Shown here piece by piece: positions 1 to 11,234 of a stretch of 64,000 nt of DNA (the first letter of the stretch is position 1; every line of letters begins with the position of its first letter). The notes below the pieces were generated by a model. The model did no database searches, was not told the origin of the DNA, and saw only the letters and a list, made by a program, of their open reading frames with translations. Source of the DNA: Heterohyrax brucei (taxonomy: Eukaryota; Chordata; Mammalia; Hyracoidea; Procaviidae); the NCBI GenBank assembly GCA_028571685.1, contig CM053162.1, positions 70,544,351-70,608,350 on the forward strand. The letters are read 5' to 3'. The translations under genes and the position numbers were made by a program.

Positions 1-156
1 AAGTTAGAGTCCACCCAAGGGAACCGCAGATGAAAGGCTTCGGAAATCTAGTTTTGAAAAATCGGCCATTGAAAACCCTATGCAGCACAGTTATACTCTG
101 ATACACATGGGGTCATCGTTAGTTAGGGTTGACTCGATGGCAACTGGGTTTAGTTG
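1..156 (+). mobile_element. AfroSINE type C, cut by window edge
   Basis: tRNA-derived SINE entering the window already inside its middle module. The type C features are an aaaatcggccattgaaaa stretch, then a gcagcacagttatactctga-like segment, then the RTE-shared tail (gttgactcgatggcaactgg) ending in a gggtttag run. The 5' tRNA-like head lies outside the window. Confidence 0.8.
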
Positions 157-395
157 AAAACATAGTTTTTTACTCCTTAAAATAAAAAGAACAAACTCCA
201 TTTCCTTCAAAGTTAAGCTGGCTAGCTTTTGGCCAGTGACTCTGAGTATAGTTCTAAGTAATATAACAACAACTCCTTAGGATGAGAAAGTCAAGAGGAG
301 GAAAGCTGTGATTTCCATGGTACTGATAAGTCTGTCGCCATGCAGCACTTATTCTGCGGTATTACAATTACTTATTTACATAGAGATAATCCTGA

Positions 396-923
396 CTAGT
401 GTCCAGGAACCCGAAGATCAACGACAATCATCTCGTTAGGTCTCTCTCCACATCCTCGGGGAGCACCAAGCACAGAGTGGACTTTATTGTATAAAGGAAG
501 AAATGAGGCCATAGAGGCCACCTCATAATCTAAAGGCCAATTCTTACCATCCCAGTATGCCAGTAAACGGCCCAAATAACAGACTTTATAGAGATGTGGA
601 GATGTTTTAGAGACGAGGGGAAGGGTTAAGGATATCTGGATGTCAGGGACTGTCACTGGATGGGCGGACAGTTATTAAAATGTTCCCAACGTTTCCACTA
701 AGATTTTATACCCAAGAGAGAGGCAGCAGGTATTCACGGAGATGCCGTTAAATGCAGAGGGACCTCTAAAACCTATGTGTTTCGAGAGGAGGGGGTCCAG
801 GTCTAGCTCCATGAATTCAGGGGAGTCGGTTTTTCGGGGTCTCTGTTTTCCCAGCTGTATCATACAGGAGTGATTAGATATTTCTGAGGATTTTCCCTGT
901 GCTTCACATATTTGGATTCCCAT
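396..923 (-). pseudogene. Unrecognised decayed reading frame
   Basis: On the minus strand about 176 codons run in one frame from an ATG at 923 to a stop near 396, broken only by two adjacent TAA codons at about 670-677. The upstream part (about 82 codons) and the downstream part (about 86 codons counted from its first ATG) stay in frame across the double stop. I do not recognise the protein. It has no evident signal peptide or membrane segment, and one aromatic-rich patch (CYLGRLLAYWDGKNWP). An in-frame stop lies just upstream of the first ATG. It could be a retroelement or gene relic, or a chance open stretch. Confidence 0.25.
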
Positions 924-1652
924 GTGAATTTAAAAACATGGTTGGTTTTTCAAAAGATTTATTTTTAAAATGTAAGAGCAGATTATGTATTTTTGCAATA
1001 ATAAAAGTGAGTTGGAGATTGCCAAGCCACTGGCCATTGTTAAGCATCCCCATGAGCAGGAAATCCGTACAAACGGAGCCAGTAACTCAATTCCATCCCA
1101 AATGCCAAAACTTTATATCTGTCAGGAGGAAGAGTGATGCTTTGCTGTTAGTAATGTAGGGCAGCTATTCAACTCAAATAAATAAGTTTGTCTTCCCAAT
1201 ATTGGAGACCTGGAGCTTGCTTTTTTATTTCTGCTCTGAGAGTATTTGCCTTGGTTAATGTTTAGCAGAGTGGAAAAAAACAAAAGAGAGAGCTTTCAAA
1301 TTGCAGTCACTTTTCTTCCACAGCCATGGGCTGTGATGTCAAGAAGGAAATGATGGAAGACGTCAGCTCTGCTGTCTACAGCCTCGTGCTCCGTCATTTC
1401 CCTGGGGGGCACGTATTCTTACAGCTGCTTAGACAAGCGGTAGACCTGACAAAAAATATAAGTGTATTCAGACTGAGTATGTCCCAGATTCACCCAGAAA
1501 ACTCCTAAACAGCCTTACCAGCAAATTCTGACACTGGTTTGGGGCCAGAGTAGTGTTTTCTTCAATACTGATCTTGGGGTCATGGGTGTTTACCTTAATT
1601 TTGGTTTTAATTCATTTAATTTCCTAATCTCACCTCAGTCACTCTCAGTTGT
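924..1652. other. Unique intergenic sequence
   Basis: No repeat family recognised. The one local feature is a strong 3' splice-site-like tract (tcacttttcttccacag) ending near 1322, followed by a 60-codon open stretch from an ATG at 1326. There is no other exon evidence. Confidence 0.3.
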
Positions 1653-1802
1653 AAAGCTCTGGTGGTGTACTGGCCAAGAGATCAGCTCCTAACCCTAAAG
1701 TTCAGTAGTTCAAATCTATCAGCTGCTCCAGAAACCCCTTGGGGTAGTTCTATTCTGCTTGTAGCAGCACTATGAGTCAGGGTCAACTCAGAAGGTAGAA
1801 GA
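1653..1802 (+). mobile_element. AfroSINE type A
   Basis: Near full-length but diverged copy. It has a gctctggtggtgtactgg head, a B-box-like cagtagttcaaatc, and the tail atgagtcagggtcaactcag. The polypyrimidine run at 1810-1853 follows it. Confidence 0.8.
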
Positions 1803-1809
1803 TTTAACT

Positions 1810-1853
1810 TCTTCTTCTTTTTTTTTTTTCTCTCTGTTTCTTTCCTTTTTTTT
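1810..1853. repeat. Polypyrimidine tract
   Basis: CTT repeats and T runs between two SINEs. It probably arose from SINE tails, which in this family are T-rich on the sense strand. Confidence 0.7.
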
Positions 1854-1854
1854 T

Positions 1855-2020
1855 GGCACTAACTGAAAAGTTGGTGGTCAGACCCCACGACTGTACCTCG
1901 GCAGAAAGGTGGAGTAGTTGGCGACCGTGAAGATTTCTCAGCTTGAAAGCCTACTGAAGCAGTTCTACCCATCTTATACGATTGTATGAGTTGGATTAAC
2001 TCAGTGGTAGTAGGTTTCGT
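1855..2020 (+). mobile_element. AfroSINE type B
   Basis: Diverged copy with a ggtggtcagaccccac B-box region, the type B internal module around 1930 and the tail gagttggattaactcagtgg. Confidence 0.65.
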
Positions 2021-2043
2021 TTAATTTCTCATTTACAAAAAAA

Positions 2044-2202
2044 AAAATAAAACCACTGCCATTGAGTCAGGTCCGACTCATAGCAACCCTGGAGGTCAGA
2101 GTAGAACTGCCTCATACAGTTTCCAAGGAGTGCTTGGCAGGTTTGAACTACCTATCTCTTGTTTAGCAGACATAACACTTACCCACTGCACCACCAGGGT
2201 TT
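2044..2202 (-). mobile_element. AfroSINE type A
   Basis: Reads antisense from an A-rich start through actgccattgagtcaggtcc to accaccagggtttcc. Essentially full length, and it faces the plus-strand copy just upstream. Confidence 0.9.
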
Positions 2203-2296
2203 CCAACTTCTAGCTGGAAGGAGGAACTGGCCCCTTTCAACCGATTGCCCACCAGCACAAAGCAGTTTATGCCAACAGCCACGGCACACACACACA

Positions 2297-2460
2297 AAAC
2301 CCCGAACATCAGCTGCTGTTGAGTCAATTCCAACTCACAGTGATGCCATAGGACAGAATAAACTGCTCCTCAGGGTTTCCAAGGAGCAGCTGTTAGATTT
2401 GAATAGCTGACCCTTTGGTTAGCTGCCAAGCTCTGAGCCACTGGGCCGCCAGGACTCCTT
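2297..2460 (-). mobile_element. AfroSINE type A
   Basis: Antisense copy running from a cagctgctgttgagtcaatt tail through the B-box region to gccgccaggactcctt. A short (CA)n tract abuts its tail end. Confidence 0.88.
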
Positions 2461-2644
2461 AAAAACAAGAGCTACCGAAGGGTGGAACAGGGAGGAGGGA
2501 AGCGGGCAGAGGAGCCCTCCTTAAGGAGGAGTGGTAGCATTCTGAGACTGGAGAGCCAGCGGGTGTGGGCAATGGGAGCATCTGGGGATAGGAAAGAGAG
2601 GTAAGAAAGTCTTAGAGAAAACTTCGGCCCACTTTACCTCCTTC

Positions 2645-2806
2645 AAAACCCTGGTGGCATGGTGGTTAATACTCTGTCTGCTACTCAGAAGAGCAGCAGT
2701 TCAAAACTGCCAGGCGCTTCTTGGAAACTCCATGGAGCAGTTCTCCTCTGTCCCAGAGGGTCACTGTGAGACAGAATTGACTCAGTGGCGAGGACTCTGC
2801 TTTGGT
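2645..2806 (+). mobile_element. AfroSINE type A
   Basis: Full-length sense copy. The head is accctggtggcatggtggtt, the B-box-like segment is gcagttcaaaactgcc, and the tail is attgactcagtggcgagg. Confidence 0.9.
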
Positions 2807-4703
2807 TCGTGCATCCATGCCTCCTACAGAGTTGGGGTTTTTGCACAACTTGAGCTCTGTTGGGGATCCCAAGCTGACAGCTCGAAGCAGTACACGGTAC
2901 AGATGTAGACTGTGACTTAGGCTGGCAAAGTTCTTTAATTTCTTCCAAGGAATGGCGTATATGGGAATTTCTTTTATTACACAGATCAATCATTAGAAGT
3001 AGCTTAGATGATATTATTCATGCAGTTAACCTGAAATAAATATGATAATCATTGCAGGAAACAAGCGAGTATTCCCCTCAGAAACTTGCCAGCCAAGCCA
3101 AGTGCCGTTGAGTCAGAAACTTAGAGATTAAATTAAATCTTTTGGTTAAACTCATTTGTCGTAAGAAAAAAAAAATTGATTCTCCCGGTAATAATGTGAT
3201 TCTGTGAATTGAATTTTATGTTACTTAGGGACTTTAGAGCAAAATTATTCCAAGGCTTGTTTCTCTTGAACGAGGGGCTTTGAAATCTCATTTAGGATGT
3301 AGAATATTATAAATGCATAAATTACTGACATCTGGCTTATGATATGAGATTTTTAAGACAAACATTTTTCTTTTTTGTCTTTGAAATTTGGGGGAGTAAG
3401 TGTCTTGCCAATGAGTTCAGCCTCTTTCAAACTTTAAATCAGCTTTATTTCTTGGCTCTTCTACAAACTTTCCTCCCTAAACTACAAGAATTTCCCAGGG
3501 AGACTGTGTCATGTGCTTTCGGATTCGGTCAAGACAAAGCGCCCTGCTTATTTCATTAGGCTGTTTCCTGTAACGCAGCAGAGCCAAGGGGAGAGGGCGA
3601 CACTGCCTTCTCATTAACACTGTTCTTTTAAGCACAGAGTCTGTAGGTAGATTGGTCTTACAAACAGATTAAGCAGCTAAATTTGAAGTACAATTTTCCT
3701 CATCTGATCTTTAACATCTGACATTTCTTTTTCAAAAAATAGGTAAAGTCTTTCAGAAATAGAAATTGTCTTAATCTAAGTTTCCTCAAAATGGTGCTAA
3801 TTTAGGACAGGAGGCTGCATGTAGTTTGCTTATTTTCCTTTATTTTGAGAGATCTCAAGAAACAGCAGCAAAGGACCAGGAAGAGAGAGGCAAAGGAGGG
3901 AAAAATAACCCAAGTGTGTGTTAGCTAAACTCCCCACCGTTTGGGCAACCGAAGCTCAGCCCATGTGGGAACCTCAGAGGAGCCATTTATAGTTCATACT
4001 GGAAGTATTCACTCTGAGATACAAAAGTTGGTTTACCAAACAATGTCTGTCCCGCACTGGCCAGTGCCTCTGTGGAGTGTTAAGTCCTTCTCACTTCCAG
4101 GTTTGCTCAAAGTTTGGAAGGGCTGAACACGTTTCCGTGGGCTTCCAGGAGGTGGTGGCAGAGAGGCTCAGGCAGGAAGCAAGAGATACATGGTGCAGTT
4201 GAAAAGGGTGCTGTCATTGCGTAGTCACAGGCCACAGTCACAGTCAGTAGCCACACAAAGACGGGAGAGGAAAGGTGAACATAGAGACAGGTCCTCAACG
4301 GGGTCAAGAGATGCATAGATGACGTTTAAAGAGACATCTTAGCATTTGATTCAATATAAGAGGGTCGTCTTAGAGCTTGCCTGCGGAGGGCCAACAGCAC
4401 GGAGGACACTGAGTACCATGAGAAATGCTGAGCCAGTGAACATAGAAAGATCACATCAGGAGAGCAGACAAGGGATTTCAAACACAAATGTGGTCTTCTT
4501 TATAATTTTGACTAGGGCTGAAACTGTCTGAGTGTCACTGAACTGAAGCGTTCACGGACGTTAGTGATCTCACAGTCACCTAGGTAGCCTCCTGTCTGTA
4601 GCGTAGCTCTTCTTCTAGTGACTTTGCCATATGTCCTCTAACGCTGAAGAACTCACAGTCTTCTGAGACAGACCAGTCGAGAGTTGGACACCCCGAGTTC
4701 CTA
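2807..4703. other. Unique intergenic sequence
   Basis: About 1.9 kb with no confidently recognised element apart from a 25-bp scrap of SINE tail near 3092-3117 (aagtgccgttgagtcag). Its short open frames show no family resemblance. Confidence 0.5.
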
Positions 4704-4812
4704 GATGGAGCCCTGGTTGCACGGTGGTTGGGTGCTCAGCTGCCACTCCTTGGAGTCCCACTCTGTCCCATAGAGTCACTTTGAGTTAGAATTGACTCAG
4801 TGGCAACAGGTT
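4704..4812 (+). mobile_element. AfroSINE type A, internal deletion
   Basis: The head (ggagccctggttgcacggtgg) is joined almost directly to the late body (ccttggagtcccactctgtcc) and tail. The B-box region is missing. It is the first of three head-to-tail SINEs. Confidence 0.85.
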
Positions 4813-4813
4813 T

Positions 4814-5006
4814 TCTAAGTGCAGTGGTTAAGCACTTGGGTGCTAACCAGAAAGTCAGCAAAGCCACCGGCAGGTCTGCCACAAACAGACTTGGCATCTG
4901 CTTCCATAATGATTTACAGCCTTGGAAATCCTCTGGGCAGTTTGATTCTGTCTTACTGGGATGCTCTGAGAAGGAATCAATTCAGCAGCAGGGGGTTATG
5001 TTTTGT
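4814..5006 (+). mobile_element. AfroSINE type B
   Basis: Starts inside the head (aagtgcagtggttaagcactt), contains the type B module (catctgcttccataatgatt) and ends in a diverged tail. It directly abuts the SINEs on either side. Confidence 0.85.
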
Positions 5007-5162
5007 CTTAGCGGCGTACCGGTTAAAAGCTACGGTTGCTAACCAAGAAGTCAGCAGTTTGAACCCACCTGGAGCTCACGGGAAACCCTATGGGGCAGTT
5101 CTGCTTTGTCCTACAAGGCCACTAGCAGTTGGAATCAACAGCAACAGGGTTTGGGGTTTACC
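5007..5162 (+). mobile_element. AfroSINE type A
   Basis: Third member of the tandem. It begins at gcggcgtaccggttaaaagc and ends in agcaacagggtttggggttt. No unique DNA separates the three copies, which suggests repeated insertion into SINE tails. Confidence 0.88.
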
Positions 5163-5465
5163 AGGTGTTTCCACTGTTACAAATTTGTTGTTACGAGGTT
5201 TCTGCTTATAGGCTTCGGGCTCTTAGGGCCACACAGAAATAATGAGGTCAGAAGAGTTATCGGGTTCTTTCAAAATTGAGTTCCAGGCAAGTAACAACTT
5301 ATGAGACTGGTAAAGCCTACGGAGGCACCACTTCTTCCCTTGGGCTGGGGTTTCCTGGAAGCCACTCTGCACTAAATGTACAGGAGTTCTCTGGTGACCA
5401 TAGGCCCTGAGTGCTTGTCATGCAAGCTACAGATAAATTATAGTTTACTCCGTCTTGTACTTACA

Positions 5466-5680
5466 CTTGGAGCTCTGCTAGCATGGTGGTTAAAGCCCTC
5501 GGCTGCTAACCAGAAGGCCAGTAGTTCAAACCCACCAGCTGCTGTACAGGAGAAAGATACGGCAGTCTGCTTCTGCAAAGATTCTATAACCTCAGAAATC
5601 ACACTGGGTCGCTCTACTCTGTCCTGTAGCTTTGCTGTGCATCAGAATCAACTTGATGGCAATGGGTTTGGTTTATTGAT
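5466..5680 (+). mobile_element. AfroSINE type B, full length
   Basis: It has a ggagctctgctagcatggtgg head, a cagtagttcaaacccacc B-box segment, a tctgcttctgcaaagattc module and the tail atcaacttgatggcaatggg followed by tttgg. Confidence 0.92.
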
Positions 5681-7450
5681 TTTGATATTTATATTGCAAG
5701 GATCTCTTTTTTTGACTGAGGGGAAAAACATTACATGAATCTTTAGTAAATTTCATCTTGTTAGACCAGCCAATTATCTTCATGCAGTAGGACCTTTCAT
5801 GATTATAATTTTGACATTCAACATATTTGTCATTGTTTTAGCTTTCTGCTGTTTGCAAAGAGAAACAATTAAAAAAACAAAAATTTGCTGAGCCAAGACC
5901 TACTTTACTGCAATCAGAAACTTCCTTTTAGGAATGGACATTCAGCCAATTATTAAACCACCAAAGGTACTGCCATACAAGCCAGAGAGAAGTGAAAAAG
6001 TTATAGGTCCTTACCTTGGAACAGGAGAAGCCAGCAATCCTTAGAAAAGGCATCCCAGAGAACAGGACAGACCTCAAGTCCAAGTCCAGCATTCCTTACT
6101 GTCTAAGGAGGAGCCCAGTCTGCAGTGACAAAGAGAATGCAATGCTTTGGGGTTTTGGAGACTAAGCATTGTTTGGTGGTAGGTGCAGTCAGAGTCATTA
6201 ACTGGAAGCCAGTGCGACGGGACCATTAACGAGACCCAGCAGGGCGGCGCTGCCGGAAGGGGTGCCGCTGAGGGAGGGAGAAAGCTGCTCTGCCTTGCCC
6301 CGGTGTCTGGAGTGTGGAATATGGACTTGGGAAGATTCTACCTAAATTGTCACAGATTGCTAAGGATGCTTTGGTGCTCCACGAGTTTTGTCCTTGAGAG
6401 CAGATCGTAGAAAACTGCTTCTAAACTCCACTCGCATATTAGCACGGAAGCCCCTAATATGCAGCCAGGCTGCGTGTTATTAGCGGATCAGAACTAAGCA
6501 GGGGGGGGGGACGTCTAAAAGCAGAACACAATGAGGTAGAAAAAGCGCAAATCTCTGTCATTACTCCTACCTCTGTAAATATTTCCTCAGATTCCCCCTG
6601 TGAGTTCTGTGGCCCACGTGGTATACCCCTCTTATAGCTCTGAATTTACGTCTCATTTGTTCCCTCTAACTGGAGCTCTACTGTGAGTTCTAGTCTGTTT
6701 CTCCTGGGGCCCGGTGCCCTGCCTGTCACCTAAAAATGGGCAAGGGAAGCAGAAGAAGTCACGCAGAGAGATGTGATAACACGAGAGTTCAGCTGATGTG
6801 ATTTGATTTGAGAAGGACTCAGCCAGGCCTTGCTAATTGGAAGATGGAAGATGAAGCCAGGAACCAAGGCCCACAGGTGGTCTCCAAAGCTGGAAAGATC
6901 AAAGAAACAGCTTCCTTCCAGGAGCCTTTGGAAGGGAATGTATCCCTGCCTCACACCTTGATTTTAACCCAATGAAACCCATGTCAGACTTCTAACCTGC
7001 AGATAAGGTAATCACTTTGCGTGGTTTAATCAACTAAGTTTGTGGTAATTTGGTAGAGTGGCAATTGAGAACTATATCATGTTTCTTGTTCCCTCATTTT
7101 ATGATCAAGACCCGCATTCAGCCTTTAAGGATGACCCTTCAAACTGTAACCAGTCTGTTTCACTGTTTTCACATTCATTTTGACACAGTAACTTCCAGAA
7201 ATTAAAGTCATAAATCAGGATGAGGAAAGGGTGGAAATACTGTATTTCAATGTTAACTGTAAGTTCCTGATGGCAGGGACTGGTTTGATTGTGTTCATTG
7301 CCCACCTTACTCATTCAAGCTGAAGGAAATCCTAAAACAAGCTTGAAGTATAAACGAGCCTTCCACACATACGGCTGCTCACAGATAGAATAAGGTACCC
7401 CCCAAATGTAATACAGAAACTGATTTGATGTCTTCTGAGCAGAGACTCAG
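5681..7450. other. Unique intergenic sequence
   Basis: About 1.8 kb without a recognised repeat. A GC-richer patch lies at 6215-6300 and a run of ten G at 6501-6510. No gene is supported. Confidence 0.5.
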
Positions 7451-7535
7451 AAGTGCCTCAGGAGAAAGGCCTGGTGATCCACCTCTGAAAGGCCTCCGTG
7501 AGGCAGAGTTGACTCTGCAGCAGTTGGCTTAGGTT
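7451..7535 (+). mobile_element. AfroSINE type C fragment
   Basis: Internal type C segment (aggagaaaggcctggtgatc) fused to a short tail with gagttgactctgcagcag. Most of the body is missing. Confidence 0.7.
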
Positions 7536-7804
7536 TTCTTTGTTATACTCACTGGTGGAGCTCCACTGTACTGAGTGGTTTCATGCACATTGTCTTATTA
7601 AATGTTAATAATGATGCCATGAAGTATACAAAATGATCTTATTTATAAATAAGGAACTAAAGCTCAAAGAGGGTACACAATGCCCCAGGAATTAACGAGG
7701 GTTCCTTTTACATGAGGGGCCCTAACGTCGAGCCTGTAGCCGCTGTGCCCTTTGTATGCCTCTACGTAAAGTGACATCACAGACTTATGTGTTCTGCAAA
7801 CCAA

Positions 7805-7972
7805 AAAAAAGAAAAACCAAACCCACTGCCATGGAGTCAGTGCTGATTCATAGCGACCCTGTAGGACAGAGTAGAACTGCTCCATAGAGTTCTGAAGGAG
7901 CACCTGGCAGTTGTGAACTGCTGATGTTTTGGTTAGCATACATAGCACTTAACCACTAAGCCTCCGGGGTTA
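7805..7972 (-). mobile_element. AfroSINE type A
   Basis: Antisense full-length copy from aaccaaacccactgccatgg to aagcctccggggtt. It is well preserved. Confidence 0.92.
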
Positions 7973-9387
7973 TAAACTGTCAACTAAAGTGTTCTTGCAA
8001 GTCTACACAGTCTTGATGAAACCACTCCATGAACAGAGATCACTACTGCTGTTACCCGTGACACCTGTCCCCTATTTCATAGGACATGACCTGCTTCATC
8101 TTGAGTACGCCTTGGCAAATGCCTTCTCAAAATGTGGATCTGTGTCTTTTAGCCACTTGGTTGAAATTTCCAGTTAAACAAGGATGGAATAAATGTTTGT
8201 TTCTAGTTCCTGCCTCACTTCCGCAGAACTGACAAAGAATACAAATGTACTACCAGCCAGTAAATAAAAAAGAAGGGGAAAGAGAAGCCACGGGAAATTA
8301 GAAAGATGGACAAAAATTTGGAAGATAAAAAGAGGACCAATGGGCCCTGGGCAACTAAAGAGACCAGAGAAAGCTGAAAGCCACGTCCTGGGTGTGACAG
8401 AGAGGAATGCCGGGGGTTGGAGACAGCAGAGGAGAGCCGAAAAGAAGCCAGCAGAGGCCACTGCTGAAGACAAAAGCTAAGGGTGCAGGAAACCACTGTG
8501 TTTCCTAAAGTCAGTAAGATGGACTGGTAGTCAATCAGAACCCCTCTCCTGATCATGTTTTCACAAGAGAAGTGGCTAGAACGGGAGATCTCAGTTTTCA
8601 GCTAAGGTTGGAGTGGAAGGCCACCCTGGAGACCTGAGGGCTAACAAAGTCAACAGGTGGAGCAGTGAGACCTCCTCCGACTCCCAGTAATCTGGAGATC
8701 CAACTTGTGCCCCCACTGCCATCTGCTCTCCCCACACCAGATAGAAGACCACAGAGTTCCTCTCTGGGCAACTGATTGGTGCGGCAACAGACAAATGCAT
8801 AAAAATACTATTATTTAGGGTGTCCTCCCCCAATGCAATGGTCAGACTCCCATCCCATTGTAAGGAAACCTACAAATCAACAAGTCCCTCCCATACTTGG
8901 GAGTGTCCAACCAACTGGGTAACACTTTTAAAGTTGAATGGAGAGCCAATCACTCACTGTCAGACTCTTAAGAAAAGTGATACTATTTGGTCCCTCCCTC
9001 TTTATTAAAAAAAATTGTAGAAGTGACATTTTTGCTCTGAATCATCCTTTGTCTTATAAAGGTCCAAAGGTAATAGTTCAGTGTTTATTGTTGTTCTGAT
9101 TTAAGATCTTACTTCTCAGTCCTTTAAAAAGTATTTTCGTCCCTTTCTTCCAGATCCCTCTCTTCTCCCTGGATCCTCCCCCTCCCCCACCTTTCTCCAT
9201 TCTCCCAGATGACAGTCTTTTGATTTTAACCTTTGTTAAACCTCAGAATCACTTCATAGGTGTATGACAGCTTCTATTTCCACTGGATGTTGCTTGTCTT
9301 CAGTTTACTGAGTACACTGGGTGTTTTATTGGGTTGGTATTTTTTGTTTTTCTCATACTGTATTTCATGTGTCACCTTACCACGTTA
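7973..9387. other. Unique intergenic sequence
   Basis: No element recognised. Purine-rich stretches near 8230-8470 give long minus-strand open frames of low-complexity composition that I do not regard as genes. Confidence 0.5.
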
Positions 9388-9532
9388 TCAAACCAAACCC
9401 ACTGCCATTAAGTCGATTCCAATGCACAGCAGCCCTACAGGACCAAGTACAACTGCCATAACACCCGGCAGACTTTAACTGCTGACGTTTCAGTTAGCAG
9501 CTATGGCTTTTAATCACCGCACTGCTGGGGTA
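9388..9532 (-). mobile_element. AfroSINE type A
   Basis: Antisense copy (aaaccaaacccactgccatt through cgcactgctggggt) with a short internal deletion in the middle third. Confidence 0.88.
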
Positions 9533-9721
9533 TTGAAATTAAAACTGGCCCTCTGAGAACAATTACAAATATTTTCACATTTAAAATAAACCAGACTTCT
9601 ATTTTTAGAGTTGGCTGTAGTTTGTTCATTTTATTTCGTTGGTACCACAATCAGTCACGATATGTCATGTCACTTGACACCTCCCATTAAAGTGGAGAAG
9701 ACGTGACAATTTCATGTCACT

Positions 9722-10135
9722 GTTTTCTTTTTAAAATTTTTACTTTTTTATTAATTACAGTAAAAGAACACAATTTCTAACATCTAGCAATTGTCTCATC
9801 TACGATACACCCTCAGCCCACCACCCAGTCTTGTAGCCTATAGTCATTTTATTCTGTGAATAATTCTCTTTTTAAGTCCTTATAACAGGGGTCTCACACC
9901 AAATTTGTCCTTTTGACCCTGATTGATTTCACTCAGCATGATCTCTTCCAAATGAGACCGTGTTATGAGATGTTTTCTAAAATCGTGATTGGATTTTTAC
10001 CATAGCGTGGTGTTCCACTGAGTATATGTACCATAGTTTGTTTATCCATTCATCTGTGGATGGGCATAAGGGTTGATTCCAACTTTTTGCTATAGGGGTT
10101 GAGTCCAACTTTTTGCTATTGTGGACTGTGCTGCA
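9722..10135 (-). mobile_element. L1 3' part (ORF2 end and 3'UTR), part 1
   Basis: Antisense LINE-1. Between about 9980 and 10140 the minus strand encodes an L1 ORF2 C-terminal motif (IAKSWNQPLCPSTDEWINKL). The T-rich left end is the 3' end. A 26-bp segment containing ccaactttttgctat is tandemly duplicated at about 10071-10122. The element continues at 11780 beyond the retroviral insertion. Confidence 0.85.
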
Positions 10136-10141
10136 ACAAAC
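10136..10141. repeat. Target-site duplication, left copy
   Basis: ACAAAC immediately left of the ERV. It is repeated exactly at 11774-11779 to the right of the element. Confidence 0.85.
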
Positions 10142-10548
10142 TGTTGGAGTCAGAGAGTTCTCCAATGAACACAGGTGGAGGAGAAGCAACGCCGAGGTTG
10201 AGAAAGGACAGACAGACAACAGTTTGGGATCAGGGGGCTAACAGCCTTCCCCAGCTGAGAGCCCAGAATCAAGTTTTATTAAAGTATTTATACCCTTCAC
10301 CAAATCAGTTGGTATCCCAGAAAACAAGGAACTGAAGCATCCAGTAACTAAGCTAGTTGTTTATGGTTTCAGTTATCCATTGTTCTACATGTCTGGTCTA
10401 AGCATTTGGAGATGTTCCCAGATTGCCTCTAGGTTACCATACACAAGGTAGAGTCAAAGTGATTGATTACAGTACAAGAGGTTATACAGTGTTGAAGTAA
10501 CAGTACAGCAGCCAAGGTGGCTGCAGTTATGTCAAGAGAATTCCCACA
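10142..10548 (-). repeat. 3' LTR of class II ERV
   Basis: 407 bp on the minus strand, beginning TGTGGGAATTC and ending CTCCAACA (TG...CA termini). It contains a TATA box (tataaatac, plus-strand 10284-10292) and an AATAAA signal (plus 10275-10280). Over the 153 bp shared with the other LTR piece I count about nine differences, suggesting an old but not ancient insertion. Confidence 0.9.
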
Positions 10549-10563
10549 TCTTCCCCCTTTTTA
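10549..10563 (-). promoter_or_regulatory. Polypurine tract of the ERV
   Basis: On the minus strand a run AAAAAGGGGGAAGA lies directly against the 3' LTR, the expected place and composition for the plus-strand DNA primer site of a retrovirus. Confidence 0.85.
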
Positions 10564-10765
10564 TTTTTTAAAATGAAGTATATTGTTAAGGTATCAAGTG
10601 GAGACAGAGAGAAGTAGAAGAGAACAAGTTATTAGCATGGCCAGGGCGACTGCTGTTTGTCGTGTTTTTGTTACTTGGTTTTCATATTAAACAGTCATGA
10701 GGACAAGAGACTTTTTTCCAGGAGACTTTGGGGTGAAGACTCAAGTTTCACCAGAAGGTATTTTT

Positions 10766-10928
10766 CGAGTAGCCTCTTTGTGACTGTGCTTGGCTTAGGT
10801 CGTTCCTCCCATGAGGACCCTTACCCATCATTGGCTAACCAGTCACTTTCCATATGGCCCTCTTGTGGCTGTGCCTGTCTTACGTTGTCCCTCCTAGAGG
10901 AATCTTACCCATCTTTGGCTACCAGCCA
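10766..10928 (-). promoter_or_regulatory. CTE-like duplicated RNA export element
   Basis: Two units of about 80 bp in direct repeat on the minus strand (10928-10851, then 10846-10766; period about 84). Each holds agccaa(a/t)gatgggtaag followed by a hairpin-capable tcctc...gagg stretch. Then comes (c)taag(a/c)ca(g/a)gcacag, with cctaag complete in the second unit. This two-fold layout matches my memory of the constitutive transport element of type D retroviruses (Mason-Pfizer monkey virus), whose repeated internal loops bind the host export factor NXF1/TAP. Its position between pol and the polypurine tract is also right. Function is inferred. Confidence 0.75.
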
Positions 10929-11234
10929 TTCTCTGGGGCCACACAAGGTGACATGAGGCAATGAGTAGAAGTTTTATGTCTCCTTTGTAGCCTATGCCCT
11001 ATGGTTTCCATGCCCAACAGCAGCCAGGGCCCTTGGCTGCCATCACAGGTTTTGGGGAGACCAGATTTCTTTTTTAATCGAGTACATGGTGTCAGCCCCT
11101 TGGAGGCATTAACCTCTACACAGCCAGAATATAAAGTATTTTAAACTGGAAAGACAATTTTAAACATGTAGTTAGAATCAGTAATTGTGATTGTGGCAAG
11201 GAAAAGAGATATGGAGGAATAAGGAAGGTGAGCA

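Noticed and set aside
4819..5211. 130-codon frame
   Set aside because: It lies wholly in two head-to-tail SINEs; it is a repeat artefact.
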